Counted from the first letter of the stretch, positions 36,506 through 47,875 are shown. The stretch is DNA of 64,000 nucleotides from Urophycis tenuis (GCA_036785325.1 JAXIVH010000029.1:2865408-2929407), one strand, 5' to 3'. A program made the numbers and translations. Notes: generated from the letters alone by a model not told the origin.

Positions 36506-37201
36506 CTAACTAATTTCTTGACTTTTGCTTTATTTTCATCAGTTTTTGCTTTAGAAAACAGGTAAATCTCCAGTGGGTGGGTGGGGTTGTGGGGGGAACC
36601 AGATGTGGGTGTCATTTTATTGAGTTTACAAACGGCGGTTCCAATGAGCAAATACCTAAAACCAGACATCACTAGCAGACACAGACCCTGATCAGAGGTA
36701 AACACATCTAACCACCTTTCCATTCATAAAGTATATATACTGTGTATACTGCACAGAGAACAGAAAGGATGAACAATTCTACACTCATGAACACAAACAA
36801 AGTCAACAGACCCTCTTTCTTCAGGTCAGCTTCCAGATGTTCTGTGACCTTCTCACAGATCCCGTCGTGCAGTTTGTAACAGGGTTCTTCAGACCATCTG
36901 CCATCCCATGCTACTACACAGTCTTCTACTCCACCGCCATCGCGTGGTTCACTGCGTCTCCAACTGAAAACCACAAGGAGTAGAAAGTTGAGCACAGTGA
37001 TGAGGTGAAACCACTCTATCACTCTCACAGAAGAGATGCTGCTGACTCTTCAGCCTGACCTTGAAGTCATCTTGGTACCATCCACCCACTTGCAGGTCCC
37101 CTCTGTGTCTCGCCCACTCAGTCCGATCCAGGAAGGACCCCTCAATCTGCTGACAAACCCCTGTTTCCAAAAGGATTCATATCTGTTGTCATGACAACAC
37201 A

Positions 37202-39588
37202 AAAGGTTCAAAGGTCTTTATTGTCATTTGCTCAACAGATACAGCGTACATGTTGGCAATGAAAATCTTAAGTCCCAGGCACCCCAAAACAACTCAATAA
37301 GTGTCTAGAATAACAGAAGAAGAGAAAAACTAGTGCAATAAAAAAATAAAAATAAAAATAAAAAACAATAATAATAATAAAATGTATATACAACATAATA
37401 ATATAAACATTGAAACATTAAACATTAAACATTAAGGTGCAGAAAGTGTAAAAGTAAAAGTGTTGTATTTATATTTACATGTGCAGTTGAATTAGCAGCA
37501 GTTATGGGGAGGTATGGACCGATATGGATTAAATAATATAATTAAATAAATATGAAAATAAATATTTTCCTATAAACAGATGTATTGACCTTCACAGAGC
37601 TCAGGAGTTCAACAGTCTTATAGCCTGTGGGATGAAACTGTCCCTGAGTCTGGTGGTCCTGGTCCGGATGCTGCGGTACCGTCTGCCAGACGGCAGCAGA
37701 CAGAACAGTTTGTTGCTGGGGTGATGGGGGTCTTTTATAATCCTGTAGGCCTTCTTCCTACACCGCTGGATGTAGAGGTCCTCCATGGATGGCAGCTCCG
37801 TCCTGGTGATGTGCTGAGCAGTTTTCACCACCCTCTGTAGAGTCTTACGGTTGAGGGCGGTGCAGCTGCCATACCAGGCCGTGATGCAGCCGGTCAGGAT
37901 ACTCTCGATGGTGCACCTGTAGAAGTTACAGAGTATCCTGGAGTCCATGTTGAACCTCCGCAGCCTGCGGAGGAAGAAGAGCCTCTGACGGGCTGTCTTG
38001 GTGATGATGTTGGTGTGATGGGTCCATGTCAGGTCCTCAGTGATGTGAACCCCGAGGAACCTGAAGCTGCTGACTCTCCCCACAGGAGTCCCGTCGATGG
38101 TGATGGGGGCGTGTCCACCTCTCTGTTTCTTCCTGTAATCCACAATCAGCTCCTTGGTTTTGCTGATGTTGAGAAGGAGGTTGTTGTCCTGGCACCAAGA
38201 TGTCAGGGCTCTGACCTCCTCTCTGTACGCCGTCTCGTTGCCGTCGGTGATGAGGCCGATGACGGTCGTGTCATCAGCAAACTTAATGATGGAGTTGGAG
38301 CTGTGAGTGGCCACGCAGTCGTGCGTGAACAGGGAGTAGAGGAGAGGGCTGAGCACGCAACCCTGGGGGGCTCCGGTGTTGAGGGTCTGGCTGGAGGATG
38401 TGATGTTACCCATCCGCACTGCCTGGCGTCTGCCCGTCAGGAAGTTCAGGATCCAGTCACAGAGGGCGCTGTTGAGCCCGAGGTCCCTGAGCTTGATGAC
38501 GAGCTTGGAAGGCACAATGGTGTTGAATGCTGAACTGTAGTCAATGAACAGCATTCTCACATACGTGTTCCTCTGGTCCAGGTGGGAGAGGGCAGTGTGG
38601 AGGGTGAGGGTGATGGCATCAGCTGTGGACCTGTTCTTCCTGTAAGCAAACTGCAGGGGGTCCAGAGAGTCGGGGAGGGAGGAGGTGATGAACTGTTTGA
38701 CTAACCGCTCAAAGCACTTCATGATGATGGGGGTGAGTGCAACTGGGCGGTAGTCATTAAGGCATTATGATTTTAGTCTTTTTAGGGACAGGAATGATGG
38801 TTGACTCCTTGAAACGTGTGGGGACTATAGACTGGAGCAGTGATTTATTGAAGATGTCTGTGAACACCTCTGCCAGCTGAACTGCACACACCTTGAGAGC
38901 ACGACCAGGGATGCCGTCAGGCCCAGGAGCCCTATGTGTGTTGATCCTTTTTAGGGATCTGCACACATCTGCACTGGTTAAAACCAGGGGGCAGGGGCAG
39001 GGATCCTGAGCCTTCTGTACCTCCACAGCCGGGGGTCTCTCAAAGCGTGCATAAAACGTGTTCAGTTCATCTGGGAGAGATGCACACACCCCCTCAGCAC
39101 CACCTACTGATCTTTTGTAGTCTGTCATAGTTTTTAGTCCAGACCACATGTTTCTAGCATTGGAGCCCTTGTAGTCAGACTCCACTTTATTCTTATAATG
39201 TCTTTTGGCACTGCTAATAGCTCTCCGGAGCGCATACCTGGAATTCCTGTATTCGTCCAAATCACCGGCGCTGTGCGCGACAGCCCGAGCTTTAAGTTTA
39301 GCTCGGACCTCGCTATTTATCCAGGGCTTTTGATTTGGGAATGTTCGTACAGTAATCCGCGGTACGACGTCATCGATGCATTTACTGATGTAGCAAATGA
39401 CCGCGTCTGTGTGTGTGTTTATGTCCTCATCCTCGAACACACACCACTCCGTAGTGCTGAAGCAGTGTTGGAGAGCAGAGTCTGACTGCTCGGTCCAACG
39501 CTGGACTGTCCGTGTCACAGGTCGGTCTCTTTTCAGTCTCTGCCGGTAAACGGGGAGCAGGAGAAGAGATACGTGGTCCGACTTGCAC
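37202..39588 (-). mobile_element. L2/Rex1-like LINE, 5' truncated, with target duplication
   Basis: The identical 8-mers ACAACACA at 37194-37201 and 39589-39596 flank it, and the paralogous intron at 63049-63056 has a single copy (TGTGTTGT on that strand), a clean empty site. The coding part starts inside the endonuclease (SDHVSLLLLP), continues through the linker (NQKPWINSEV, APGPDGIPGR) and enters RT (FIDYSSAFN, APQGCVLSPLL, FADDTTVIG), stopping at 37601. A one-base frameshift near 38757-38765 separates linker and RT frames. The 3' UTR ends in GACAATAAAGACC. Confidence 0.9.
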
Positions 39589-39618
39589 ACAACACAGCTG
39601 ACAACACACACATACACA

Positions 39619-39663
<45 letters not shown>

Positions 39664-39954
39664 TCACCTGTTCCTCTCTGCTGTTGATGACTACCAGGTC
39701 TGCATTTCTTTGCAGAAAGTAATATTGACTGGCCGTCCAGTTTCTCTTAGTAGTAGAAATAAAGTAAAGACTTTGGTTGAAATAATTCCAGCCGTGAGTC
39801 AAATCACCGGTTGAACGGAGAAGAAAAACCTTAAACAAACACAGAAATACTTTTCTTACTGTCTTCAGTAGACAACGATAGAAACCTGACTTTGTGAAGC
39901 ACACAAGGTAATCCTTTGAGACAAAATCGCCTCCTCAATGTACATCCTCTGAAA

Positions 39955-40130
39955 GTGCTTGTTTTGCATTTAGGGCGTTTAGCAGACGCTTTTGTCCAAA
40001 GCGACTTACAAGGAGTACATTTGTCGTAAGGAGGTGAAACATTTCATTGCTGCTAATACAGTAAGAAAGTCACCAGAACAAGTTTCAAGCATTTCAATTG
40101 CTAGGTTAACCATTGCTAATTGTTTTTCCA
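39955..40130 (-). mobile_element. L2-type LINE or SINE 3' tail
   Basis: It contains GCGTTTAGCAGACGCTTTTG and TCCAAAGCGACTTAC, a tail shared by many fish L2-like LINEs and SINEs. The same tail is at 49665-49800 and, in plus orientation, at 57300-57490. No coding part is attached. Confidence 0.6.
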
Positions 40131-40619
40131 CAATTGAAGACCCAGATACAGTATTTTTAATCATTATGAAAGCATCCATACAGAGAAATCAAACTTGTTT
40201 CTTAGCCTTTCTTTTGATCCGGCCTGTTTGTTATTGTGTCCCACAAAAATGAGAAAAATTAGAGTTGAGTTGAGTCGTTGCTGGAAGAGAAAGGTGGAAA
40301 TGTCAGTGAGAGCTTGTTTGTTTTGTTGGGTTAATGAACGCCCAGTTTAGTGTTATCTAAAAGATTTGGGGGAAGGAGAGATTGTAATAAATATCCTGCA
40401 ACAACTACAAGAGTTCAGAGAGATAGTGAGTTAGACTTGGACACAATACAAACAGACTGATCAAGCAAAAGGCAAAGTAAGAAGCAGTATTTATCTGTAG
40501 GGATCCTCTCCATAATGATGGAATATAACGTGAGAGGGTCAGTGGCCAAAACAAGCACTTTTGGATTGTCCCAATAGTGTATGTCTGCAGTTTTACGTCC
40601 CTCACAGTGCCACATACTG

Positions 40620-41285
40620 AGGAGTATGTGCCTGCAATACCGGAGGCTGCAATTTCAGGACTGCATTTGGTTTTATAATATTATAGGTTTATTCCAGCCA
40701 TATACTACTTAATATAATATTAATGGTATTTTCTGTCTAACTATAATATTAAGGTTTACTCCACCCAAATGCCAAAACAATTGTGATTCATGATATTACT
40801 ACAGTTCAATAGAGGTGTTGTATCACTGTCTAGAACAAATAAATAACCGGATGAACCAAAATTTACATGCAGAAGACCAAATTTCCCTCATGGGATCAAA
40901 TGAGTAATTCTTCTTCCTGTAGTGTAGGACTGGTGAGATATGCTGAACAGTATGTAATAGATTTTAAGTGTACGCACTGATACGCTTTTAAGCCATGCCA
41001 ACTCCATGTTCACCTGGCAGTCAGTGGATTCATAGAACACATGTTGATTTTCCCCCCATACTTTATTTTTGAACATGTACAGGATTATTGATTCCAAGAA
41101 ATTATTTCTGGACAGTATAGATCCCATTTTCTGGATCTCTGCATCCACTGTGTTGGAATTAGTAGCTATGTCTTTTTGTTTGTTGAGGTGCTTTCTTTCA
41201 ACATGTCTTTTTTAATTTTGCTTGCTCATCGTGACCTGGCATATGGGACATTTTTTTTGGAGCACTGGCCTCATATGAACCCTTT
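40620..41285. other. Unrecognised stretch, possible coding remnant
   Basis: A minus-strand frame of 86 codons (41148-40888) includes EIQKMGSILSRNNFLESIIL and WGENQHVFYESTDCQVNMEL, which read like real protein, but I cannot assign a family. It lies just downstream (on the minus strand) of the zinc-finger minisatellite ORF and could belong to the same gene. Confidence 0.25.
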
Positions 41286-41289
41286 TCAT

Positions 41290-42460
41290 CTGTCAACTCG
41301 GGGTGGCTGGTGCAGTGAAGGATGGTATTGTTGTGGTTATTAGTGGCAGGATGAGAGAGGTTGTTGGTGCCACTGACGGTGTGGTGGTGGAGGTTGTTGG
41401 TGCCACTGCCGGGGTGGGGTGGAGGTTGTTGTTGCCACTGCTGGTGTGGTGGTGGAGGTTGTTTTTGCTACTGCCGGTGTGGTGGTGGAGGTTGTTGGTG
41501 CCACTGCTGGTGTGGTGGTGGAGGTTGTTGGTGCCACTGCCGGGGTGGGGTGGAGGTTGTTGTTGCCACTGCTGGTGTGGTGGTGGAGGTTGTTTTTGCT
41601 ACTGCCGGTGTGGTGGTGGAGGTTGTTGGTGCCACTGCCGTTGTGGTGGTGGTTGTTGGTGCCACTGCCGTTGTGGTGGAGGTTGTTAGTGCCACTGCCG
41701 TTGTGGTGGAGGTTGTTGGTGCCACTGCCGTTGTGGTGGTGGTTGTTGGTGCCACTGCCGTTGTGGTGGAGGTTGTTAGTGCCACTGCCGTTGTGGTGGA
41801 GGTTGTTGGTGCCACTGCCGTTGTGGTGGAGGTTGTTGGTGCCACTGCCGTTGTGGTGGAGGTTGTTAGTGCCACTGCCGGTGTGGTGGAGGTTGTTGGT
41901 GCCACTGCCGGGGGCGTGGTGGAGGTTGTTGGTGCCACTGCCGTTGTGGTGGTGGAGGTTGTTGGTGCCACTGCCGGGGGCGTGGTGGAGGTTGTTGGTG
42001 CCACTGCCGGGGGCGTGGTGGAGGTTGTTGGTGCCACTGCCGGTGTGGTGGAGGTTGTTGGTGCCACTGCCGGTGTGGTGGTGGAGGTTGTTAGTGCCAC
42101 TGCCGATGTGGTGGAGGTTGTTGGTGCCACTGCCGGGGGCGTGGTGGAGGTTGTTGGTGCCACTGCCGTTGTGGTGGTGGAGGTTGTTGGTGCCACTGCC
42201 GGGGGCGTGGTGGAGGTTGTTGGTGCCACTGCCGGGGGCGTGGTGGAGGTTGTTGGTGCCACTGCCGGTGTGGTGGAGGTTGTTGGTGCCACTGCCGGTG
42301 TGGTGGTGGAGGTTGTTAGTGCCACTGCCGATGTGGTGGAGGTTGTTGGTGCCACTGCCGGGGGCGTGGTGGAGGTTGTTGGTGCCACTGCCGGAGGCGT
42401 GGTGGAGGTTGTTAGTGCCACTGCTGGGGGAGTGGTTGCCAGAGATGGAAGGTTGGCACT
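41290..42460. repeat. 30-36-bp minisatellite
   Basis: More than 30 copies of a unit close to GAGGTTGTTGGTGCCACTGC plus 10-16 bases. Unit lengths of 30, 33 and 36 keep the frame, so several frames on both strands stay open for over 350 codons. Subsets repeat as higher-order blocks, for example 41890-42110 against 42110-42350. Confidence 0.95.
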
Positions 42461-42604
42461 GTGCTTCTTGTTGCACAAATCCAGATGTTTAATAAAATCT
42501 GGTTTGTGTATAAGTGTTACACCACAGTAGAGACAATGATAGTGGAGCTGAAGCCGACACCCACTCCACATCTGTGAATGGTATATCCCTAAACATAAGA
42601 GCAA
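41468..42604 (-). CDS. Possible exon: C2HC zinc-finger-like motif plus PTS repeats
   Basis: The minus-strand frame starts in non-repeat sequence with the zinc-binding-like motif CLYCGVTLIHKPDFIKHLDLC (C-x2-C-x12-H-x3-C spacing) and then enters the minisatellite as PAVAPTTSTT repeats, a Pro/Thr/Ser-rich, mucin-like tract. A splice acceptor-like TATGTTTAG lies just upstream on the minus strand (near 42592). The zinc motif lies outside the repeat, which is the best reason to prefer this frame. Whether it is expressed, and where it ends, cannot be told; it could equally be a dead exon expanded by slippage. Confidence 0.35.
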   Translation of the reverse strand: MLLCLGIYHSQMWSGCRLQLHYHCLYCGVTLIHKPDFIKHLDLCNKKHSANLPSLATTPPAVALTTSTTPPAVAPTTSTTPPAVAPTTSTTSAVALTTSTTTPAVAPTTSTTPAVAPTTSTTPPAVAPTTSTTPPAVAPTTSTTTTAVAPTTSTTPPAVAPTTSTTSAVALTTSTTTPAVAPTTSTTPAVAPTTSTTPPAVAPTTSTTPPAVAPTTSTTTTAVAPTTSTTPPAVAPTTSTTPAVALTTSTTTAVAPTTSTTTAVAPTTSTTTAVALTTSTTTAVAPTTTTTTAVAPTTSTTTAVALTTSTTTAVAPTTTTTTAVAPTTSTTTPAVAKTTSTTTPAVATTTSTPPRQWHQQPPPPHQQWHQQPPPPHRQ

Positions 42605-42751
42605 AGAATTAAGTATTATTATGTCATCAGTATTTTATTACAAGATGTCACTCATAAACACAAAATTTGAATTATTAATTAAATATGAAGTTGTAGCAAC
42701 CATGTAACTACAAATGTTTGCAAATTTTACCTTCATGGCAAACAGCCCGGT

Positions 42752-42752
<1 letters not shown>

Positions 42753-42834
<82 letters not shown>
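42753..42834. repeat. TA microsatellite
   Basis: A pure TA run of about 80 bp, cruciform-prone. Confidence 0.98.
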
Positions 42835-42838
<4 letters not shown>

Positions 42839-42839
42839 C

Positions 42840-43414
42840 ATCAGTAAACTGTTAAAGTATAGTTTTTATCATTGAAAGCAGCCACAATTTCAGTACATCT
42901 ACATTTTTAAATGTAGATTAAAATAGTAAATAATTGACCAAAAGTGATAAATACAGAGAGGTAATAATAATAAAAAATAAAAAAAACATAACTAAGTGTT
43001 TTGGACATAGGAGCACATTCGAAACCTCAATTAAAATTGTATTTACTTTTAAATCAACCAATGAAATCCAGTTGGGGGGAGGGATTATCTATAGACAGCC
43101 GGTGGACGGCCAATCACGAGGTGCTTGGAGAGGAACGTTAACGCTACAGAGGAGCCAAGGTGGAACTCAGCAAGAGCGCGGGACCAACCACACATGCTGC
43201 TGCTGCAAGGGAGGTCACTTTCTGCCTAACTCAAGCTTGGTAGCATTAACTTGCTAGTTACTGCATTTATCACTTGACTTTACTACTTCTTGGCAAAGGT
43301 TCTAAATCGGTATGGCCGATCAAACTGCATATAGTTGACTGAAGAGTCAGCTAACTATCTCCTGTTGTTGAGTGGAGAGTTGGCTCACTAGCATAACGTT
43401 AGCTAATATAACTA
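42840..43414. other. Spacer without recognised genes
   Basis: AT-rich to 43060, then a more balanced stretch with no ORF that I can defend and no repeat family that I recognise. Confidence 0.4.
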
Positions 43415-44170
43415 CAGTGAAACCTTGGTACTCGCATTTTATTCGTTCCAAAAGGCTTCGAGTTTTGGAACAAATAAAATGCGAGTTGTGAAATGTTCAC
43501 AAGCTGAAACAAATGTTCCCATAAGAATGAATGTAAAAGGCATTAATCTGTTCCAGAGCCCCAGATAATTGCATATTTACACACATTGTATTTCATGTAT
43601 ACAATATTTGATTTAACCTGAATAAACAGTCATAAAATAACAATAACATCTATCATTTCTTTATTCCATAAAGCGAAGAATGCCCATCCCGTGTTCATGC
43701 TTCGCAATGATTTCCTTCTCCAACTCCATCGTTGTCTGCACTATTTTCCACTTTTCCTGAGCACCAGCACTGCTTCCCTTCTTTGGAGGCATGATTGACG
43801 GCTTAGTTATACAGTACATGCATGTTCAAATGGAAAAAATAGGCACGGAATTGCAAATAATGATGCACAGAACGTATACCGTTGGAGGGTGAGTCTGGCT
43901 GCTACTGATGCTCGGCAACACTAAAGCGGAAGAATTTAGACATTTGTTTCTAGTTCAGGAACAGAAGTCGGACGAATATTTTGTCAGAGAAGCAATTAAA
44001 CGCTTCTCAAGTTCTCTTCCATTTGAACATACATTAACTGTAAAAATAATCCCTCCATCATGCCTCCAAAGAAGGGAAGCAGTGCTGGTGCTCAGAAAAA
44101 GCAGAACATAGTGCGGACAACGCTCGAGTTGAAGAAGGAACCACTCGACTTCACGACTACTTGAGACACC
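43415..44170. mobile_element. Tigger/pogo-like element remnant with inverted transposase starts
   Basis: CAGTGAAACCTTGGTACTCG follows TA at 43413-43414, as in pogo-type terminal repeats. The peptide MPPKKGSSAGAQ, a Tigger/pogo transposase N-terminus, occurs twice in opposite orientation: minus 43792 to about 43668, and plus 44060-44164. Neither continues into a transposase. The right end was not found. Confidence 0.5.
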
Positions 44171-44768
44171 TAGTAACAGTCTGTAATCCATGGACTTAAT
44201 CACAGGTTCTTGGTTCTGGAAATGTAAATGTGCGTTGTTTTTGTAGAACATACACATACAGCTATTTAGGAAAAAATAAATCTATAATAAATCTCATAAA
44301 TCTAGTCTGTGAGGTTGTTTCACTCATCAGGTTTGTCACTTTGGCTAAAAACGTTTACTAAATGTAAATCTTGAGTTGTATGTAGTTGAAAACTTCTCTT
44401 TTTACTGGATTATTTCCTTTAAATCCTCTAAAAACCAGATGTTCTCTTCCTGGTCTCCTCCAGTCATGTGCTCAGGTTCCTCAGTGATTCGAGAGTCCAG
44501 TTCAAGGCTGGTGTCCATGGTTCCACTCTGGAAAGCTTCCACTGTTTCTGGTTTCATGCTTCACCTCTGCTTTATCAGCTGGAAAAACAAGGTCTCATGT
44601 TCTAATTCTGACCAATCATCAGCTGTCAATCCGAACCATCACTGTCAGGAAATATGTTATACTGCTCATATCAAACACCATAATTTCACACAACATTATT
44701 TTTCATGTCATATAAACATTTCTATTCATATTTCTACAGTGTCACAACCCGGCTCCAAGGCTGTGCCA

Positions 44769-44770
<2 letters not shown>

Positions 44771-44823
<53 letters not shown>

Positions 44824-44826
44824 TGT
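44771..44826. repeat. TG microsatellite
   Basis: An almost pure TG run upstream of pseudogene exon 1. Confidence 0.97.
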
Positions 44827-44865
44827 CCATTTGTGATCTAAAAAGCAATGTAATGTAAACATTGA

Positions 44866-45555
44866 GGGCCTCATTTACTAACATTTGCGACTGCAGCGTA
44901 ATCTGCGCCAGCGCCGAGCCGTTATTTGCGCAGCATTCGTCACCGCACTTTAAGTTGTATTTATCAAACCCGTACTTCATCAGGCAATCAGCGCCATACT
45001 CCGCCCTAGTGTAATTAGCGCACCGTTAAAAGAAGGAAGAATGGGTCTGCGTGTTTGCGTAACCATGGACGATCCAAGAAAAAGAAAACAAGTTCCGCGG
45101 CGATCAGCGACCACTTCCTGGTCGCTGATCGGCGCGGTGCCTTTGTCGGTGTCTTCTTCTTGCTCTTACAACAGCTGCCATGTCCTTGTTTACAGGCTCA
45201 AGCAAAACCCGCTTCCTGGTTTACACCTGCTTTTATGAGGCGGAGATTTGCGCTCCAATTCGAGTCGCGCACTTCTCAGGCAATCTTAGTAAAATACCAC
45301 GCAATACATAATAAGGCGCACTTAACGCGTTACCTCCCAGCTCTTTGCGATTCACTCCCACTTCCCCTGATACACTCCCATTAATGCATATAAATGAGGC
45401 GGGATGCGCAACTTGCCTATCGCCTCTTCGGAGGCAGGCTATTTGCGCATTTACCCCGTTGCGCCACGTTAGTAAATACGGTTCCATGTTTTTGCGCCTA
45501 TTTTACCCGCAAATTACGCTAGAAATGGACGCAATTCTGATAGTAAATGAGGCCC
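44866..45555. mobile_element. Harbinger-type MITE
   Basis: GGGCCTCATTTACTA at the left and TAGTAAATGAGGCCC at the right are perfect inverted ends, flanked by TGA on both sides (44863-44865 and 45556-45558). The ends resemble those of the larger Harbinger at 59772-61916 (GGGCCTCATGTAC). It contains a strong palindrome around 45097-45140 (GATCAGCGACCA-TGGTCGCTGATC) and a short MDDPRKRK peptide that may be a Myb-gene remnant. Confidence 0.85.
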
Positions 45556-45599
45556 TGAGATGTTCCCAGTAGCTAACTTAACAGCTACTCAGGTTTACG

Positions 45600-45865
45600 T
45601 ATATAGATAGAGACTACATATACTGTACATGCCATGTTGTTTTAGTTTTATTCATTCTAATACATTCACACACTGCCACTTTTCATGTTTTTCAATTTTG
45701 CACTCTGCACCTTATTCTGCATTTCTGCATTTCAACCCGCACCTTTATCGCTCATTTGCACTTATGGTTAGAACGCCAACTGCATTTCGTTGTCCCTGTA
45801 CTTGTACTCTGCCCAATGACAATAAAGTGTAATCTAATCTAATCTAAAAAAAAAACATACATTCA
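45600..45865 (+). mobile_element. LINE or SINE 3' end
   Basis: It ends in CCAATGACAATAAAGTGTAA followed by TCTAA repeats and an A run, a standard fish retroelement tail. Upstream are T-rich and GCAC-rich words typical of LINE 3' UTRs. Confidence 0.6.
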
Positions 45866-45887
45866 TTCATACATGATTGACGTACAC

Positions 45888-46479
45888 CAGTGGATCCCAA
45901 ACTTTTTGTGCCCAAGGCACACCAAAGGACAAGTAAAAATCTCAAGGCACACCTATTGTGCAAAATAGCCTTTATAACACGTGTTACCACTCATATCATG
46001 TAAAATACCTTAAATGTGCATACTTATTTACTAATGCCAAATACAATGCCAAATACTTCCACTTCATCCTCCAGCACCTGGACTCCGCAGGAACCTACGC
46101 CAGGATCCTGTTTGTGGATTTCAGCTCGGCTCCCATCTCGGCGCACAGCTGGGAGAAGAGGCGAGATTTCAGGGGCCTTGATTTGATGTAATTCACCATC
46201 TGCACACAGCCTGATCAAGCACCTCAGTCAACTCTGGAGGCATGGTTTTGGCAACTAATGCCTCTCGGTGCGTCACAGTCTTATAATTCCAACCTGCGCA
46301 ACTAACCCCTAACCCTGTGTATTATGAAATGAGTGCATACAAAGTACTAATATAGTAAATTAAAAAATAATAATTTTTGTGTTGTTGTATATTGCAATAA
46401 TAATGTACGGTTGTCACAAAATCCCGGACTTGCCTCACGGGACACCAGTGTGCCGTGGCACTCCGTTTGGGAACCACTG
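45888..46479. mobile_element. hAT-type MITE (copy B) containing a LINE fragment
   Basis: CAGTGGATCCCAAAC and GTTTGGGAACCACTG are its ends; ACGTACAC flanks both sides exactly (45880-45887 and 46480-46487). The outer parts match copy A in reverse. The centre is replaced by about 270 bp that includes an RT scrap reading YARILFVDFSSA (46090-46130). It lies in the left arm only, so it came after the duplication. Confidence 0.9.
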
Positions 46480-47224
46480 ACGTACACAAACCAGTTTCAT
46501 GTTGAACCTCATTAATTCATGTTGATATTATTTTGACTGCAGTTACGTTTCCTGAATTGGTTCTCGACTATCTGTTTTAGTATTTATTTGGTTAAATAAG
46601 ACCCATTTTTATCAAACTCAAAATTCTAACTGTGTGCTGTTTTCCTGCATTTGGGCTCTCCAAACATATTGACACTTTCGTCCAAAATGACTTCCAAAAG
46701 TGCCTTCAACAATGAAGATACAACCCAAAAAGTGCAAGAATCATGCAAGCGCATTCAATCCACAAACGGATTCCTCCCTTTAAGTTCTCTCTATTTATCT
46801 GTATGCTTCAATATCTCCAGACCAACAGAGTGAGAGAGGAAGACAAACTAGGACCTAGATCTGCAGCAAGAGGGTTTGACTCTGGTCCTTTAAGTGTATC
46901 GTGTGGATCTCACAGGATGTTTCATCACGCGGGGAGTTTGATTTATCTTCTGTTCAAGCATTTCATCAACTGCTGATGTACATTCATTTAATGTATTGCC
47001 TCATTAGACCACACAGTATTAAAGATAACATTATTTCCTCATTGGACCCGACCCAGTATTTGCACCAACACAAGTAGTGACTGGTTTTTCATCACACGAG
47101 TATTAAGTATTAATTGTTAAGTGAGAGTGTTGTAATTGTCTGAGATAAACCAGATCTTATGTTTTTTTTCTGTGTCATCAGAATAATTAATGAATCATTT
47201 GTGCAATATGACCTCCGATGCCTG

Positions 47225-47875
47225 TCTTAGAGCTGGTTCAGTACTCCTGGTTCAGTAGTTAAGTACATCTGGTTCCGTACTCCTGGATCAGTACTCTTGT
47301 TGCAGTAGTTTAGTACACCTGGTTCAGTACTCCTGGTTCAGTACTCCTGTTGAAGTAGTTTAGTACACCTGGTTCTGTACTCATGTTGAAGTAGTTTAGT
47401 ACTCTTGGTTCAGTACTCCTGGATCAGTACTCTGTAAGTGAAAAAAGCTATCTGTCATTTGCTTTATCATCACCTTTCTTGACCCCCTGGGGGACCTTGA
47501 ATGAAATACTGAGACCCGCTCTGATCCCCAACAAAATTAAAGTAAGTAAGCATATGGGCCTTTCAGGTGATAAGAATCAGATCTTATTTCCTCTTCACAC
47601 ATTCGTTGGGGGAAGTTGTAGCTTCACAGCTGGAACCTTTGAAGCCTCAAGGTCCCCCAGGGGGTCAAGAAAAGGTGATGATAAAACAAATGACAGATAG
47701 ACTTTTTCACTTACGGAGTACGGATCCAGTACTGAACCAAGAGTACTAAACTACTTCAACAGGAGTACAGAACCAAGAGTACTAAACTACTTCAACAGGA
47801 GTACAGAACCAAGAATACAAAACTACTTCAACAGGAGTACAGAACCAGGTGTACTAAACTACTTCAACCACTTGA
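47225..47875. repeat. Long imperfect palindrome with short tandem repeats in each arm
   Basis: The left half (47225-47507) repeats GGTTCAGTACTCCTGGTTCAG-like words and ends in GACCCCCTGGGGGACCTTGA. The right half (47648-47875) is its reverse complement, with small changes, around a loop of about 140 bp. The same GTACTGAACCAG repeats occur at the inner edge of the right arm (53385-53570). Confidence 0.8.

Larger units (their letters stand above)
36708..44557 (-). pseudogene. Decayed C-type lectin-like receptor gene (left copy)
   Basis: This is the mirror copy of the gene at 55978-63578. Exon 1 (44557-44436) lacks 8 bases relative to the other copy, which shifts the frame. I found no counterpart of the transmembrane and stalk exons. 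The first lectin exon (39807-39668) has its acceptor changed from CAG to CCG, and the conserved first disulfide cysteine is Phe (QYYFLQRNA against RYYCLQRNA). The other lectin exons (37160-37060 and 36963-36708) keep good splice sites and WIGL, VEDCV and GICEK. A 2.4-kb LINE sits in the intron between the first two lectin exons. The combination means that this copy cannot make the membrane lectin. Confidence 0.8.
36509..47230 (-). repeat. Left arm of a large inverted duplication
   Basis: Block by block this arm is the reverse complement of the right arm: 36509-37190 with 63060-63741; 39597-39905 with 62830-63055; 40200-40560 with 58861-59480; 44436-44700 with 55850-56107; 46500-47100 with 55150-55760; 47160-47230 with 53560-53650. 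Blocks present on one side only are mostly recognisable later insertions. From 40600 to 44400 it does not match the right arm. Confidence 0.8.

Noticed and set aside
36949..37170. Separate small genes METGVCQQIEG at 36949-37170 and 63080-63301
   Set aside because: These frames are out of phase with the lectin exon that covers the same bases; the exon frame GFVSRLRGPSWIGL has proper splice sites.
41361..42530. Plus-strand ORFs of 389 and 357 codons
   Set aside because: They arise from frame-preserving minisatellite units; only the minus-strand frame also reads a zinc-finger-like motif outside the repeat.
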